DNA from: an uncultured Candidatus Melainabacteria bacterium
GTDB taxonomy: Bacteria; Cyanobacteriota; Vampirovibrionia; Gastranaerophilales; Gastranaerophilaceae
Direction: 5' to 3'
Length of the DNA: 64,000 nucleotides
Assembly: GCA_934728585.1 (NCBI GenBank)
Contig: CAKVDZ010000010.1
Span: 1-64,000 of the forward strand
Shown: positions 1 to 8,259 of the stretch, one piece after another
How the letters are laid out: every line of letters starts with the position of its first letter
How positions within the stretch are numbered: position 1 is the first letter of the stretch
The notes under the pieces: generated by a model
Seen by the model: the letters and a program-made list of their open reading frames with translations, nothing else
The model's database searches: none
Told to the model about the DNA's origin: nothing
Program-made: the position numbers and the translations under genes

Positions 1-90
1 TTTACTTCCGCAAAACGGGAGTTCTCTTCCCACCAAAATATGACATTTAGTCATATTTCGGCAGGAACTCTTCTCAACGCCCACCATTTT

Positions 91-119
91 AAAAGAATCA
101 CTTCGGTGGTTCTTTTTTT
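91..119 (+). terminator. Intrinsic terminator of repeat copy 1
   Basis: AGAATCAC-TTCG-GTGGTTCT stem (one G-T pair, UUCG tetraloop) followed by seven T. Flanking A and T runs lengthen the stem. Confidence 0.75.
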
Positions 120-236
120 GTTGAGAGGCATCTCTCTACCCGATGTTTTACTTCCGCAAAACGGGAGTTCTCTTCCCACCAAAATATGACATTTAGTCAT
201 ATTTCGGCAGGAACTCTTCTCAATGCCCACCATTTA

Positions 237-267
237 AAAGAATCACTTCGGTGGTTCTTTTTTTTTT
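237..267 (+). terminator. Intrinsic terminator of repeat copy 2
   Basis: Same UUCG-loop hairpin as copy 1 with a longer run of about 12 T. Transcripts entering from upstream should stop before the SulP gene. Confidence 0.75.
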
Positions 268-363
268 GAGAAGCTTCTCTCTGTCCTCTTGCTTAAATTT
301 TTATTATTTTACGATTTTTTAAAAGTATGATATCATTATTTTCAACGCAATTGGAGAAAATTT

Positions 364-1971
364 TTGGAAAATAGGTTAAAAAAATTTGAATTTTTAAAAG
401 GTGATATTTTTGGAGCTATAATCGCTGGAATTATCGCGCTTCCACAAGCTTTAGCCTTTGGTGTAGCCTCAGGATTTGGCGCTTCTGCAGGTATTTGGGG
501 TGCAATTATTTTATCGTTTATTGTTGGTTTAATTGGTTGCAAGCATGCCATAATATCAGGTCCAACTGCACCAATAGCAATTATTTTAGCCTCTGCCTTT
601 GCAGTAACTTCTGGTAAAATTTCTGATGTCTTACTGATTTTAGTCATGGCTTCAATTTTACAAGTTTTAATTTCTCTAACTTCTGCTCCAAAACTTATAA
701 AATATGTACCTTATCCTGTAATATCAGGGTTTTTAAGCGGTATTGGTTTAATTATTATAATTCTACAAACTCCAGTTCTTTTAGGCGCAAATTCAAACGC
801 ATCGACAATTCAAACATTAATCAATATTCCTAACATAATTAGTTCAATAAATCTACAATCTACTATTTTAGGGGTTTGCACATTATTATTTTTATTCTTT
901 ACACCAAAATTCATATCAAGAATTATTCCTGTCCAACTTTTAGTATTAGTCGTAATGACAATAATAACATACTTTTCAGGCTGGGACGTTGAAAAAATTT
1001 CAACAATGAGCGTTAATTTTCCTCAAATACAGCTTCCAAGTTTTTCAATTGATATAATTTTAAAATATTTTCCACTCGCATTAACTTTAGCCTTTGTCGC
1101 AACCTGCGAAAGCCTTTTAACTGGCGTAATTATAGATTCATTAACAAAACAAAAACTTAACTTCAAACGTTTTATTTTTGTACACGGATTAGGGAATTTA
1201 ATTTGCTCTTTAACTGGCTCAATGGGCGGTTCTGCAGCCACAATGAGAAGTGTTGCAGGGGTAAAAAACGGCGCAAAAACTAATTTTACTGCAATTTTTA
1301 GTTCTATATTTTTATTAGTTGTTTTATTAAAATTCAGTTGGTTTATCGTACAAATACCAATTTGTGTATTGGCTGGTATTTTGATTAAAATTGGACTTGA
1401 TATTATTGATTTCAAGGTTTTAAAAATCTTGAAATATGCGCCCAAAGACGATTTAACAGTTTTAATCATCGTATTATTTTTAACAGTATTTTACAATTTA
1501 ATTTTCGCAATCGGCACTGGAATTGTACTTTCTTCACTACTTTTTGCAAAAAGAACTGCCGACAGCACTGTTATTAAAGAAAAACAGGACGCTGAAATAT
1601 ATTCTGAATACGAAATTGATGTAGAGCAAAAATCACACTATCAGATAAGAATTTTGCATCTCGATGGTCAATTTTTCTTTGGTTCAATAAGTCAAATTGT
1701 ATCGCATTTTGACGAATTATTAGAAACAAAATATATAATTTTAACTTACAATTCAAACATTGAACTTGATATGTCTGCAATTTTTGCACTGGAAGACATA
1801 ATCGTAAGACTTCAATCGCAAAATATTAAATTATTCCTTGTTATAACAAATGAAAATGTACGAAATAAAATTATAGAAATGCATACAATCACAGAACAAA
1901 TCGGCGAAAATTCTTTATTTGCAGAAGAAAAAGATGCTATTAATGAAGCAAACTCGCATATAAAAAAATAA
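364..1971 (+). CDS. SulP/SLC26-family anion permease with C-terminal STAS domain
   Basis: A 535-residue inner-membrane transporter. The N-terminal two thirds is a run of hydrophobic helices with the SulP pattern: an early ALPQALAFG segment, SGPTAPIAI near residue 65, and CESLL plus GSMGGSAATMRS around residues 247-295. Residues about 425-515 form a soluble STAS domain. Family members move sulfate, bicarbonate or dicarboxylates; the substrate cannot be read here. The start is TTG at 364, chosen because GGAG at 353-356 lies 7 nt upstream. It stands alone between the structured repeats and a strong hairpin shared with the convergent amylase gene. Confidence 0.9.
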   Translation: MENRLKKFEFLKGDIFGAIIAGIIALPQALAFGVASGFGASAGIWGAIILSFIVGLIGCKHAIISGPTAPIAIILASAFAVTSGKISDVLLILVMASILQVLISLTSAPKLIKYVPYPVISGFLSGIGLIIIILQTPVLLGANSNASTIQTLINIPNIISSINLQSTILGVCTLLFLFFTPKFISRIIPVQLLVLVVMTIITYFSGWDVEKISTMSVNFPQIQLPSFSIDIILKYFPLALTLAFVATCESLLTGVIIDSLTKQKLNFKRFIFVHGLGNLICSLTGSMGGSAATMRSVAGVKNGAKTNFTAIFSSIFLLVVLLKFSWFIVQIPICVLAGILIKIGLDIIDFKVLKILKYAPKDDLTVLIIVLFLTVFYNLIFAIGTGIVLSSLLFAKRTADSTVIKEKQDAEIYSEYEIDVEQKSHYQIRILHLDGQFFFGSISQIVSHFDELLETKYIILTYNSNIELDMSAIFALEDIIVRLQSQNIKLFLVITNENVRNKIIEMHTITEQIGENSLFAEEKDAINEANSHIKK

Positions 1972-1975
1972 TGAA

Positions 1976-2000
1976 TGGCGCGAGCCCTTGGCTCGCGCCA
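1976..2000. terminator. Strong hairpin between convergent genes
   Basis: Perfect 11-bp GC-rich stem (TGGCGCGAGCC, loop CTT, GGCTCGCGCCA) right after the SulP stop codon and before the end of the amylase gene. There is no good T-run on either side, so it may act as a bidirectional transcript end rather than a classic terminator. Confidence 0.55.
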
Positions 2001-2037
2001 CAACTATTCAATTGAGGTAATTGTAATCTAATTAAGT

Positions 2038-3309
2038 CTAAACTTTTTCAAACGAAACACAATTTTCGTTAATAAAAATCTGTTCTGATTTTGGAGGAAG
2101 TTTTAATTCTAACCCCTCATAATTAACATATTCTTCATTATCTGAAATATTCACTGCACACACAGCTTTTTGTCCGTTTAATTTACGAGCAAAGCAGTAA
2201 AACTCATTTTTTAGCTTAATTTCTTCGTACTGACCGTGGCTAAACAAATTTGTTTCACTGTTAATTTTGCACAAATTTTTGATATGATTTGTCAAATCGT
2301 TGTAATCAAAATATTCTGATTTTGGTCGTAAACATTTGTCGCCATTTGATTTTTGACCCTCAATACCAAATTCGCTTTGATAATACACACTTGGAACTCC
2401 AGGAAGTGCAAACATTAATGAATAAACAAATTTTAAGTTATTTTTGTCATTCAAAGAACTTGCAATCCTAGATACATCGTGATTATCTAAGAACGAGTAT
2501 AAGTGTTTCCCGCGATATAAGTTTTCTTGACGTTTTACAGAGTGTGCTATTTCAAACATATTTTTGTCGTTAAAACTTGAATAAAGCCCTTTGTAGCACT
2601 CGTAATTTGTAACACTGTCAAGCATTTCAGGATTTGCTATATTATTGTAATCACCGTGAACAGCCTCTCCTAAAAGCCAGAAGTCAGGCTTTAGTGATTT
2701 AGCAAAATTGTGCAATTCTTTCATAAAATCAGCGTCCAAACAGTATGCAACATCAAGTCTTAAACCATCTATATCAAAGTTTTCGACCCAATATTTAACC
2801 GCATTAAACAAATGTTCTTTTACATAATAATTTTTTAAATTCAATTTTACTAAATCGCCACAACCCTCCCAATCAACGTATGAAAAACCATCATTGTAAA
2901 AATTATTGCTATTCCAGTTTAAGAAAAACCAATCGCAAAACGTAGAATTTTGACTATTTTGTTGAACATCTTTAAACGCCCAAAAATCACGTCCGACATG
3001 ATTAAAAACACCGTCAACGATATATTTAATTCCGTTTTTGTGCAAAGTTTTCCCTAAATTTGCAAAGTCTTCGTTTGAACCAAGTCGAGAATCAATCTTG
3101 TAATAATCCGCTGTATCATAGCCGTGAGCTGTACTTTCAAACAGTGGTCCAAAATAAATTGCATTAATACCTAAATTTTTGATATGTTCAATTTGTTCTT
3201 CAATTCTAAACAAATTATGCTGGACATTACCGTCAAAGCTGTTTCTTTCTTGAGTTGAACAAAATCCTAATGGATAAATATGATAAAAATTACTTTCTTC
3301 TGCCCACAT
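2038..3309 (-). CDS. Glycoside hydrolase family 13 (alpha-amylase type)
   Basis: A 423-residue TIM-barrel glucan hydrolase with no signal peptide, so probably cytoplasmic. All four GH13 regions are visible: DGVFNHVG (about 100), GLRLDVA with the nucleophile Asp (about 182), LLGEAVHG with the acid/base Glu (about 215) and FLDNHDVSRI (about 275). It likely cleaves maltodextrins or storage glucan; cyclomaltodextrinase and neopullulanase are near alternatives that sequence alone does not separate. The ATG has a good Shine-Dalgarno (AAAGGAG). It follows tetR on the same strand with a TetR-type operator in the 48-bp gap, so it is very likely repressed by that neighbour. Confidence 0.88.
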   Translation of the reverse strand: MWAEESNFYHIYPLGFCSTQERNSFDGNVQHNLFRIEEQIEHIKNLGINAIYFGPLFESTAHGYDTADYYKIDSRLGSNEDFANLGKTLHKNGIKYIVDGVFNHVGRDFWAFKDVQQNSQNSTFCDWFFLNWNSNNFYNDGFSYVDWEGCGDLVKLNLKNYYVKEHLFNAVKYWVENFDIDGLRLDVAYCLDADFMKELHNFAKSLKPDFWLLGEAVHGDYNNIANPEMLDSVTNYECYKGLYSSFNDKNMFEIAHSVKRQENLYRGKHLYSFLDNHDVSRIASSLNDKNNLKFVYSLMFALPGVPSVYYQSEFGIEGQKSNGDKCLRPKSEYFDYNDLTNHIKNLCKINSETNLFSHGQYEEIKLKNEFYCFARKLNGQKAVCAVNISDNEEYVNYEGLELKLPPKSEQIFINENCVSFEKV

Positions 3310-3324
3310 TTTGTTTCTCCTTTC

Positions 3325-3340
3325 TATACCGTTCGGTATA
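3325..3340 (-). promoter_or_regulatory. TetR-type operator upstream of the amylase gene
   Basis: TATACCGTTCGGTATA, a perfect inverted repeat, is the reverse complement of the operator in front of tetR (3947-3962). It lies 16 bp upstream of the amylase start codon, just before the Shine-Dalgarno, and overlaps a possible -10 (TAATAT, 3338-3343). Confidence 0.85.
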
Positions 3341-3357
3341 TTAAATTTAAAAAAATT

Positions 3358-3933
3358 TTAGCTGAATATTCCGTGCATAAATTGTTTGATAAAATCATTT
3401 ATGCTTTCATTTGTTTTAAGTGCTATGTAGGCGTTTATAAGTCCAATGAAAGTCCATGCCAGACGTTTTTCAGCACCTTTCATGTTGCCGTGAATGCGTG
3501 ACATCGACTTAAACATTTTTTCTAATATTTGATATTGAACTTGGTTATATTCAATAGCAAGCTTGCTTAGAGTTCCACCATCTGGGGCAAATGTAGCATT
3601 TAAAACCATTTTATAAAATTTCTCATTATTTTTAGCAAACTCCAAATAAGTTTGAGCAACGTTTGTAAGAGTTAAAATAACGTCATGCTCATATTGTTTA
3701 GGGTGGGGTATATAGTGTGAATTAAGCTCTAACAAGTTATTTAGCTTTTCATAATTCACTTTTAATAGTTCTTTCAAAACACCCTCTTTGTTAGAAAAAT
3801 AATAGTATAGGGTTGGTTTTGTGATACCTGATTTTTCGCATAGAAGTTGCACACCTACTGCGTCATAACCTTTTTTAGAAAACAGGTCAAGTGCTATTTT
3901 TAATATTTTATTTTTATTGTCTTGATTATTCAT
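3358..3933 (-). CDS. TetR/AcrR-family repressor
   Basis: A 191-residue regulator. The N-terminal helix-turn-helix (residues about 8-55, ending GITKPTLYYYFSNKEGVL) is typical TetR; the helical remainder would bind ligand and dimerise. It should bind the two identical palindromes at 3325-3340 and 3947-3962, repressing itself and the downstream GH13 gene; the inducer may be a sugar but this is inference. The start ATG lies 9 nt after a consensus -10 box and has no Shine-Dalgarno, so a leaderless or nearly leaderless mRNA is predicted. Confidence 0.9.
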   Translation of the reverse strand: MNNQDNKNKILKIALDLFSKKGYDAVGVQLLCEKSGITKPTLYYYFSNKEGVLKELLKVNYEKLNNLLELNSHYIPHPKQYEHDVILTLTNVAQTYLEFAKNNEKFYKMVLNATFAPDGGTLSKLAIEYNQVQYQILEKMFKSMSRIHGNMKGAEKRLAWTFIGLINAYIALKTNESINDFIKQFMHGIFS

Positions 3934-3942
3934 AGCATGTGC

Positions 3943-3971
3943 ATTATATACCGAACGGTATATAATGTCAA
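3943..3971 (-). promoter_or_regulatory. Perfect sigma-70 promoter of tetR with operator in the spacer
   Basis: On the minus strand: TTGACA (3971-3966), a 17-bp spacer, then TATAAT (3948-3943). The operator TATACCGAACGGTATA (3947-3962) fills the spacer and touches the -10 box, so a bound repressor would block polymerase. Predicted start is about 3 nt before the ATG. Confidence 0.85.
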
Positions 3972-4072
3972 GTGCAATTTCATCTAAATAGAGGATTAAA
4001 TATTTTTAAATCTTTTTTAGAATAAGTGTGTGAAAGAATAATCGGGGTAGATTATATCTGGGGAGAATGGAT

Positions 4073-4327
4073 ATGGCATTAAGTATCAAAATTGTAAATG
4101 ATTATGTTGATGAAGAATTTGAACCACAAAATAATGGTGAAATTTCAGAATCTATTACACAAAATTGGACAGAACAAGCACTTGAATGCTACCAATTAGG
4201 CTGTGACTGCGCAAAATGTTCTATTTCAAAGGGCAAATACTCATTTGTATGTCAAATGCCAAAAGTAGTAAAAATACTTTTGAAAATGGGTAAACCAAAT
4301 TCAAGTATTAAACTAGCTCAAGCTTAG
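4073..4327 (+). CDS. Small cysteine-containing protein, function unknown
   Basis: Not recognised. An 84-residue soluble acidic protein with Cys residues clustered in CYQLGCDCAKC plus a later Cys, which could bind a metal or Fe-S centre, though the spacing fits no family I can name. GGGGAG (4060-4065) is only 1 nt from an ATG at 4067 but 7 nt from the in-frame ATG at 4073, so 4073 is the better start. Its last 15 bp overlap the end of the convergent oxidoreductase gene. Confidence 0.65.
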   Translation: MALSIKIVNDYVDEEFEPQNNGEISESITQNWTEQALECYQLGCDCAKCSISKGKYSFVCQMPKVVKILLKMGKPNSSIKLAQA

Positions 4328-5668
4328 TTTTTGTGCTAATTTCTGTGCTACAGTAAGCATTGGATCAATACTTGTCGAAAACGGTGGCGCGTATGTTACA
4401 TCGTTTCCCAAAAACTCTTTTATCGTCATTTTAGATAAAAGGGCGCTTGTTAGCGTGTTTATTCGCTTGTCCACATCACCTTGTCCCAAACCTTGAGCAC
4501 CTAAAATTCTTGTCGTTGTCTTGTCTGCGATTAATTTTAGAGTTATGTTTCCGACATCTGGCATATAACCAGCTTTGTCGTTTTTTCTAACTACCACTGA
4601 AACTGGGTCAAACCCGTATTTTTTAGCCATTTTTTCTGTAAGTCCAGTCATAGACATGGAAAAATCAAAATATCTTGTTACGGCTGAACCTAAAACGCCC
4701 TCAAAAGCTTCTTTTTGACCAGCAACATTAATCGCACAACAGCGCCCCTCCTTGTTTGCAGTTGAACCGAGTGAAATCCAACAAGGTGCATCGGCAACTA
4801 TATTGTACTTTTCAACACAATCTCCACATGCATAAATATCTTTTATATTTGTTTCTAAGTATTGATTAACTTTTATCGCGCCAGTTATGCCTAGTTCTAT
4901 TCCTGCATTTTTAGCAAGTTCAACGTTTGGACGAACTCCAACACATAAAACTACAAAATCCGTTTCAATTTCTTTTCCTTGTTTTGTAATCGCTTTTTGA
5001 ACATATTTATCACCTGCAAAAGCAGTAATAGTATCGTTATTTACAATTTTAACTTGTTCTAAATTTCTTTGTAGTACATATTTCTGGATTAATTCTGCCA
5101 TATCTTCATCAAATAATGACATAATAAATGGTGAAGATTGAATTATAGCAGTCGATAGCCCCTGTTTTACAAAAGCCTCTAAAAGTTCAATACCAATATA
5201 CCCTGCGCCCAAAATTAACGCTCGTTTGCTAGATAAAACTGCTTTTTTTATTGCAATTCCATCTTCAAAATTTCTTAGTGTGAAAATATTTTTTAGATTA
5301 ATATTTTCAATATTAGGTATTACAGGGTTTGCACCAGTTGCAATAATTAGTTTGTCGTATTTCGTGTAAAAAATATCATTTGAAACAAGATTTTTTACAG
5401 TAATTTGCTTAGTTTCAGCGTAAATTTTAGTAACTTCATGTTGCGTATAAACTTTTATACCACTTTTTTCAAATTCTTCTGGAGTTCTGATAATAAGCTT
5501 TGTTGGGTCTTGAAAAGCACCGCCAATGTAGTACGGCATGCCACATTCAGAGTAGGCGACATTTCTGTCAGCAGTGTAAATTACAACTTCCCAATCAGAC
5601 TGTAAACGTTTTAATTTCGCTGCAGCCTTTGAACCAGCTGCAACTGCACCTATAACAATAACTTTCAT
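4313..5668 (-). CDS. CoA-disulfide reductase / NADH oxidase-type flavoprotein
   Basis: A 451-residue pyridine nucleotide-disulfide oxidoreductase. It has an N-terminal FAD-binding VIGAVAAG motif, the single redox Cys42 in SECGMPYYIGG, an NAD(P)H-binding ILGAGYIGIEL motif near residue 155, the second FAD motif IYACGDC near residue 290, and a C-terminal dimerisation domain. The single active-site Cys places it with CoA-disulfide reductases and H2O- or H2O2-forming NADH oxidases, which protect anaerobes from oxygen or polysulfide; sequence does not settle which. The gene stands alone. Confidence 0.85.
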   Translation of the reverse strand: MKVIVIGAVAAGSKAAAKLKRLQSDWEVVIYTADRNVAYSECGMPYYIGGAFQDPTKLIIRTPEEFEKSGIKVYTQHEVTKIYAETKQITVKNLVSNDIFYTKYDKLIIATGANPVIPNIENINLKNIFTLRNFEDGIAIKKAVLSSKRALILGAGYIGIELLEAFVKQGLSTAIIQSSPFIMSLFDEDMAELIQKYVLQRNLEQVKIVNNDTITAFAGDKYVQKAITKQGKEIETDFVVLCVGVRPNVELAKNAGIELGITGAIKVNQYLETNIKDIYACGDCVEKYNIVADAPCWISLGSTANKEGRCCAINVAGQKEAFEGVLGSAVTRYFDFSMSMTGLTEKMAKKYGFDPVSVVVRKNDKAGYMPDVGNITLKLIADKTTTRILGAQGLGQGDVDKRINTLTSALLSKMTIKEFLGNDVTYAPPFSTSIDPMLTVAQKLAQKLSLS

Positions 5669-5780
5669 ATTGTCATTTTATGATTTAGAAAAAATTTTTT
5701 CTATTGCATAGTTGGCGGATAAATTTGTAGAATACAATGAAAAACTAAAAATTTTGTTATGATAAGTCCAACACAACATG

Positions 5781-5808
5781 CATAGTTACAAATGTAACTA
5801 TGTTTTTT
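5781..5808 (+). terminator. Orphan intrinsic terminator on the plus strand
   Basis: CATAGTTAC-AAAT-GTAACTATG stem followed by TTTTTT. No plus-strand gene lies upstream, only the divergent flavoprotein start at 5668. A weak promoter (TTGGCG 5712-5717, short 15-bp spacer, TACAAT 5733-5738) would give an RNA of about 60 nt. The rest of the 5669-5939 gap is AT-rich with no ORF. Confidence 0.5.
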
Positions 5809-5927
5809 AAACAACTCTCTTTTGATAAAAAAGTTGAACCTTTCTTCCTTTTTTCTCATTTTGAACCATTTTTGAAAAAATTTCAATATAAATTGCAAAA
5901 AATAATGTATTTTCAGTATATTTGATG

Positions 5928-5933
5928 TAAAAT
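5928..5933 (+). promoter_or_regulatory. Putative -10 box of the mur cluster
   Basis: TAAAAT lies exactly 6 nt before the murF ATG, which has no Shine-Dalgarno. No good -35 matches it. An alternative is TTGCAA (5893-5898), an 18-bp spacer and TATATT (5917-5922). Confidence 0.4.
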
Positions 5934-5939
5934 TTTCTT

Positions 5940-7280
5940 ATGAAATTTACAACTGAAGAATTGATTTTTGCAACAGGTGCAAAAGTCTTAAAAAATAATA
6001 TGCAAGGTGAAAAGTTCACAATCTCAACCGACACAAGAACTATAACACCAGAAAATGTTTATATCGGGCTGAAGGGTGAAAACTTTGACGGTGAGAAATT
6101 TATTCCGCAAGCCGTAAAATCAGGCGCAAAGGCTTATTTTACTACAACTGGAACAGTTTTAGACGACGCAAGACTTGTTTTACAAGTAGAAAATTCGCTA
6201 ATTGCGTATTTACAACTTGCAAAATTATACTTAAATAAAGTTTCACCTAAAGTTATTGCGCTTACAGGAAGTTCAGGCAAAACAACTACAAAAGAAATGC
6301 TTACTTGCGTTTGCAAGCAACAGTTCAGAACTTTTGCAACTCCGCTAAACCACAATAACGAAGTAGGTTTTTGTCAAACTATCCTTTCTATGCCGAAAGA
6401 TACTCAAGTTCTAATTCTTGAAATGGGCATGAGAGGTTTGGGTGAAATCGAGCTCCTTTCTAAGTACTCAAATCCAGATATAACAATAATTACAAACGTT
6501 GGAACTTCTCATATCGGCAGACTTGGAAGTAAAGAAAATATCGCTAAAGCTAAATGCGAAATTTGCAAATATCAAAAGCAAAATGGTTGTTTTATCGCAC
6601 ACGACAGCGATTTAATCAAGAAAACAGTCGAATTTAACGGCGAAAAAGAATATTTTTCTATCAAAGACGCCGAAATTACTGAAAAACAAATCGGTAAAAC
6701 AAAATTCACATACAAAGACGAAGATTATCAATTAAATATTGAGGGTGATTACAACGTTGAAAATGCTCTTGCTGTAATCAATACAGGATTATACTTGGGA
6801 ATGGAACCTGAAAAAATTAATGACGGTTTAAAATCTTATTCACCTATCGAAAAGCGTTGGCAAGTTGAAGAAATCGGTGATTACAAGGTGATTAACGATG
6901 CGTACAATGCAAATCCTGATTCTATGAAAGCAGCCTTATCAACTGTTTTGGAACTTTATCCTGATACAACTCTAGTTCTTGGAAATATGGGTGAATTAGG
7001 TCAGGACGAAGTTTTCTATCATCAACAAATCGGCGATTTTATTTTAGGTAAGCTTAACGAAAATAGTAAAGTTAAAATAATTACTGTTGGGAATTTGGCA
7101 AAAGAAATCGCTCAAAAAGCGCTTCAACACAATATTAACGCTGTTGCATTAGATAACAATTCGCAAGCAGTGCGTTACATTCTTGATAATGTTGAAAAAC
7201 ATACTACAATATTTTTAAAAGCTTCCCGCGCTATGAAATTCGAAGAAGTAGTTAACGGGTTAAAAGGAGATACATTATGA
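5940..7280 (+). CDS. murF: UDP-N-acetylmuramoyl-tripeptide--D-Ala-D-Ala ligase
   Basis: A 446-residue cytoplasmic Mur ligase that adds D-Ala-D-Ala to the UDP-MurNAc-tripeptide, completing the murein precursor stem. Domain 1 (about 1-100) binds the UDP sugar. The ATP loop GSSGKTTTKE lies near residue 108, followed by NHNNEVG and the C-terminal-domain motif NDAYNANPDSM. First gene of a tightly packed cluster: its stop overlaps the mraY start (ATGA). No Shine-Dalgarno is visible before its ATG. Confidence 0.95.
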   Translation: MKFTTEELIFATGAKVLKNNMQGEKFTISTDTRTITPENVYIGLKGENFDGEKFIPQAVKSGAKAYFTTTGTVLDDARLVLQVENSLIAYLQLAKLYLNKVSPKVIALTGSSGKTTTKEMLTCVCKQQFRTFATPLNHNNEVGFCQTILSMPKDTQVLILEMGMRGLGEIELLSKYSNPDITIITNVGTSHIGRLGSKENIAKAKCEICKYQKQNGCFIAHDSDLIKKTVEFNGEKEYFSIKDAEITEKQIGKTKFTYKDEDYQLNIEGDYNVENALAVINTGLYLGMEPEKINDGLKSYSPIEKRWQVEEIGDYKVINDAYNANPDSMKAALSTVLELYPDTTLVLGNMGELGQDEVFYHQQIGDFILGKLNENSKVKIITVGNLAKEIAQKALQHNINAVALDNNSQAVRYILDNVEKHTTIFLKASRAMKFEEVVNGLKGDTL

Positions 7281-8257
7281 TAATGGCAAGTGTAGCGTTC
7301 ATTTTAGGCTTAATTTTATGCTTATTATTTGGCGTGCCATACATTGATTTTTTAAGAAAAAAGACAATCGGACAATACGTTCTTGAGCTTGCACCAGAAG
7401 CTCACAAGCAAAAACAAGGAACACCTACAACTGGCGGTATTTTTATAATTACAGCAATTATTTTGGCATCAATAGTTGTTTTAGCGTTGGCGCAAAAGCT
7501 TAATACAACTGGTTTTATAATTTTAATAACTCTATTTTTCTATACTCTAGCTGGTTTTCAAGATGATTATTTAAAAATTAAAGGTAAAGAAAATCAAGGA
7601 CTTACACCTAGAGGAAAATTAATTAGACAGATTGTTATTGCGTTTTTACCAGCAATTTTTGTACCTCTTTGCGGAGAACAATTTACAAGAATTTCTTTTG
7701 CGTATCATTACATTGATTTAATGTGGTTTTACCCATTTTTTGCAGTATTTATCATAATCGGTTCATCAAATGCATTCAATTTGACCGATGGACTTGATGG
7801 ATTGGCCTCAAGTTGCGGTATTCCAGTATTTTTAGCTTGTGCTATTATTGCTGGAATAAACGGATATATGGAGGTTTCAATAATCGCATCTGCTACAGCT
7901 GGTGCCTTGATTGGTTTTTTGAAATACAACAAGGCAAAAGCTCAAGTATTTATGGGTGATACAGGCTCTTTAGCTTTAGGTGGATTACTTGGAACATTTG
8001 CAGTTATGGGCAAATTTGAATTACTTCTTGTTGTTATGGCTATGGTTTTCATTTGCGAAACACTATCAGTTATAATCCAAGTTACAAGCTTTAGATTGAC
8101 AGGAAAAAGAGTTTTCAAAATGGCTCCTATTCATCACCATTTTGAACTTCTTGGTTGGAGTGAAAACCGCATTGTAATTACATTTGCGGTTGTATCAACA
8201 ATATTTTCAATAATTTCAATCGCACTATTTTACTTATATTTTAAAGGATTAATTTAA
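7277..8257 (+). CDS. mraY: Phospho-N-acetylmuramoyl-pentapeptide transferase
   Basis: A 326-residue polytopic inner-membrane enzyme that transfers phospho-MurNAc-pentapeptide to undecaprenyl phosphate, making lipid I. Signatures: FQDDYLKI (Asp pair), NAFNLTDGLDGLA, MGDTGSLALGG and the C-terminal IHHHFELLGW. About ten hydrophobic helices. The start overlaps the murF stop by 4 nt and AAAGGAG sits 7 nt upstream, so the two are translationally coupled. Confidence 0.95.
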   Translation: MIMASVAFILGLILCLLFGVPYIDFLRKKTIGQYVLELAPEAHKQKQGTPTTGGIFIITAIILASIVVLALAQKLNTTGFIILITLFFYTLAGFQDDYLKIKGKENQGLTPRGKLIRQIVIAFLPAIFVPLCGEQFTRISFAYHYIDLMWFYPFFAVFIIIGSSNAFNLTDGLDGLASSCGIPVFLACAIIAGINGYMEVSIIASATAGALIGFLKYNKAKAQVFMGDTGSLALGGLLGTFAVMGKFELLLVVMAMVFICETLSVIIQVTSFRLTGKRVFKMAPIHHHFELLGWSENRIVITFAVVSTIFSIISIALFYLYFKGLI

Positions 8258-8259
8258 TA

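Larger units (their letters stand above)
1..290 (+). repeat. Tandem duplication of a 146-bp structured unit (possible sRNA pair)
   Basis: Two near-identical copies begin at 1 and 147 (period 146). Each starts with TTTACTTCCGCAAAACGGGA, carries a 9-bp hairpin (AAATATGAC/GTCATATTT, 36-58 in copy 1) and ends in a UUCG-loop hairpin followed by a T-run. GAGTTC (19-24) can pair with GAACTC (65-70), and CCACC before the terminator can pair with GGTGG inside it, so alternative folds are possible. The first copy starts at the window edge, so more copies may lie upstream. No convincing ORF. The rest of the gap to 363 is AT-rich leader sequence. Confidence 0.75.

Noticed and set aside
51..233. 60-codon minus-strand frame in the tandem repeat
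   Set aside because: It spans two copies of the structured unit and merely reads the repeat.
1..290. CRISPR-like array from the repeated units
   Set aside because: Only two 146-bp copies with no spacers of unrelated sequence; each ends in an intrinsic terminator.
5701..6034. Minus-strand frames upstream of and into murF
   Set aside because: They overlap the murF start and the orphan terminator and have no SD or similarity.
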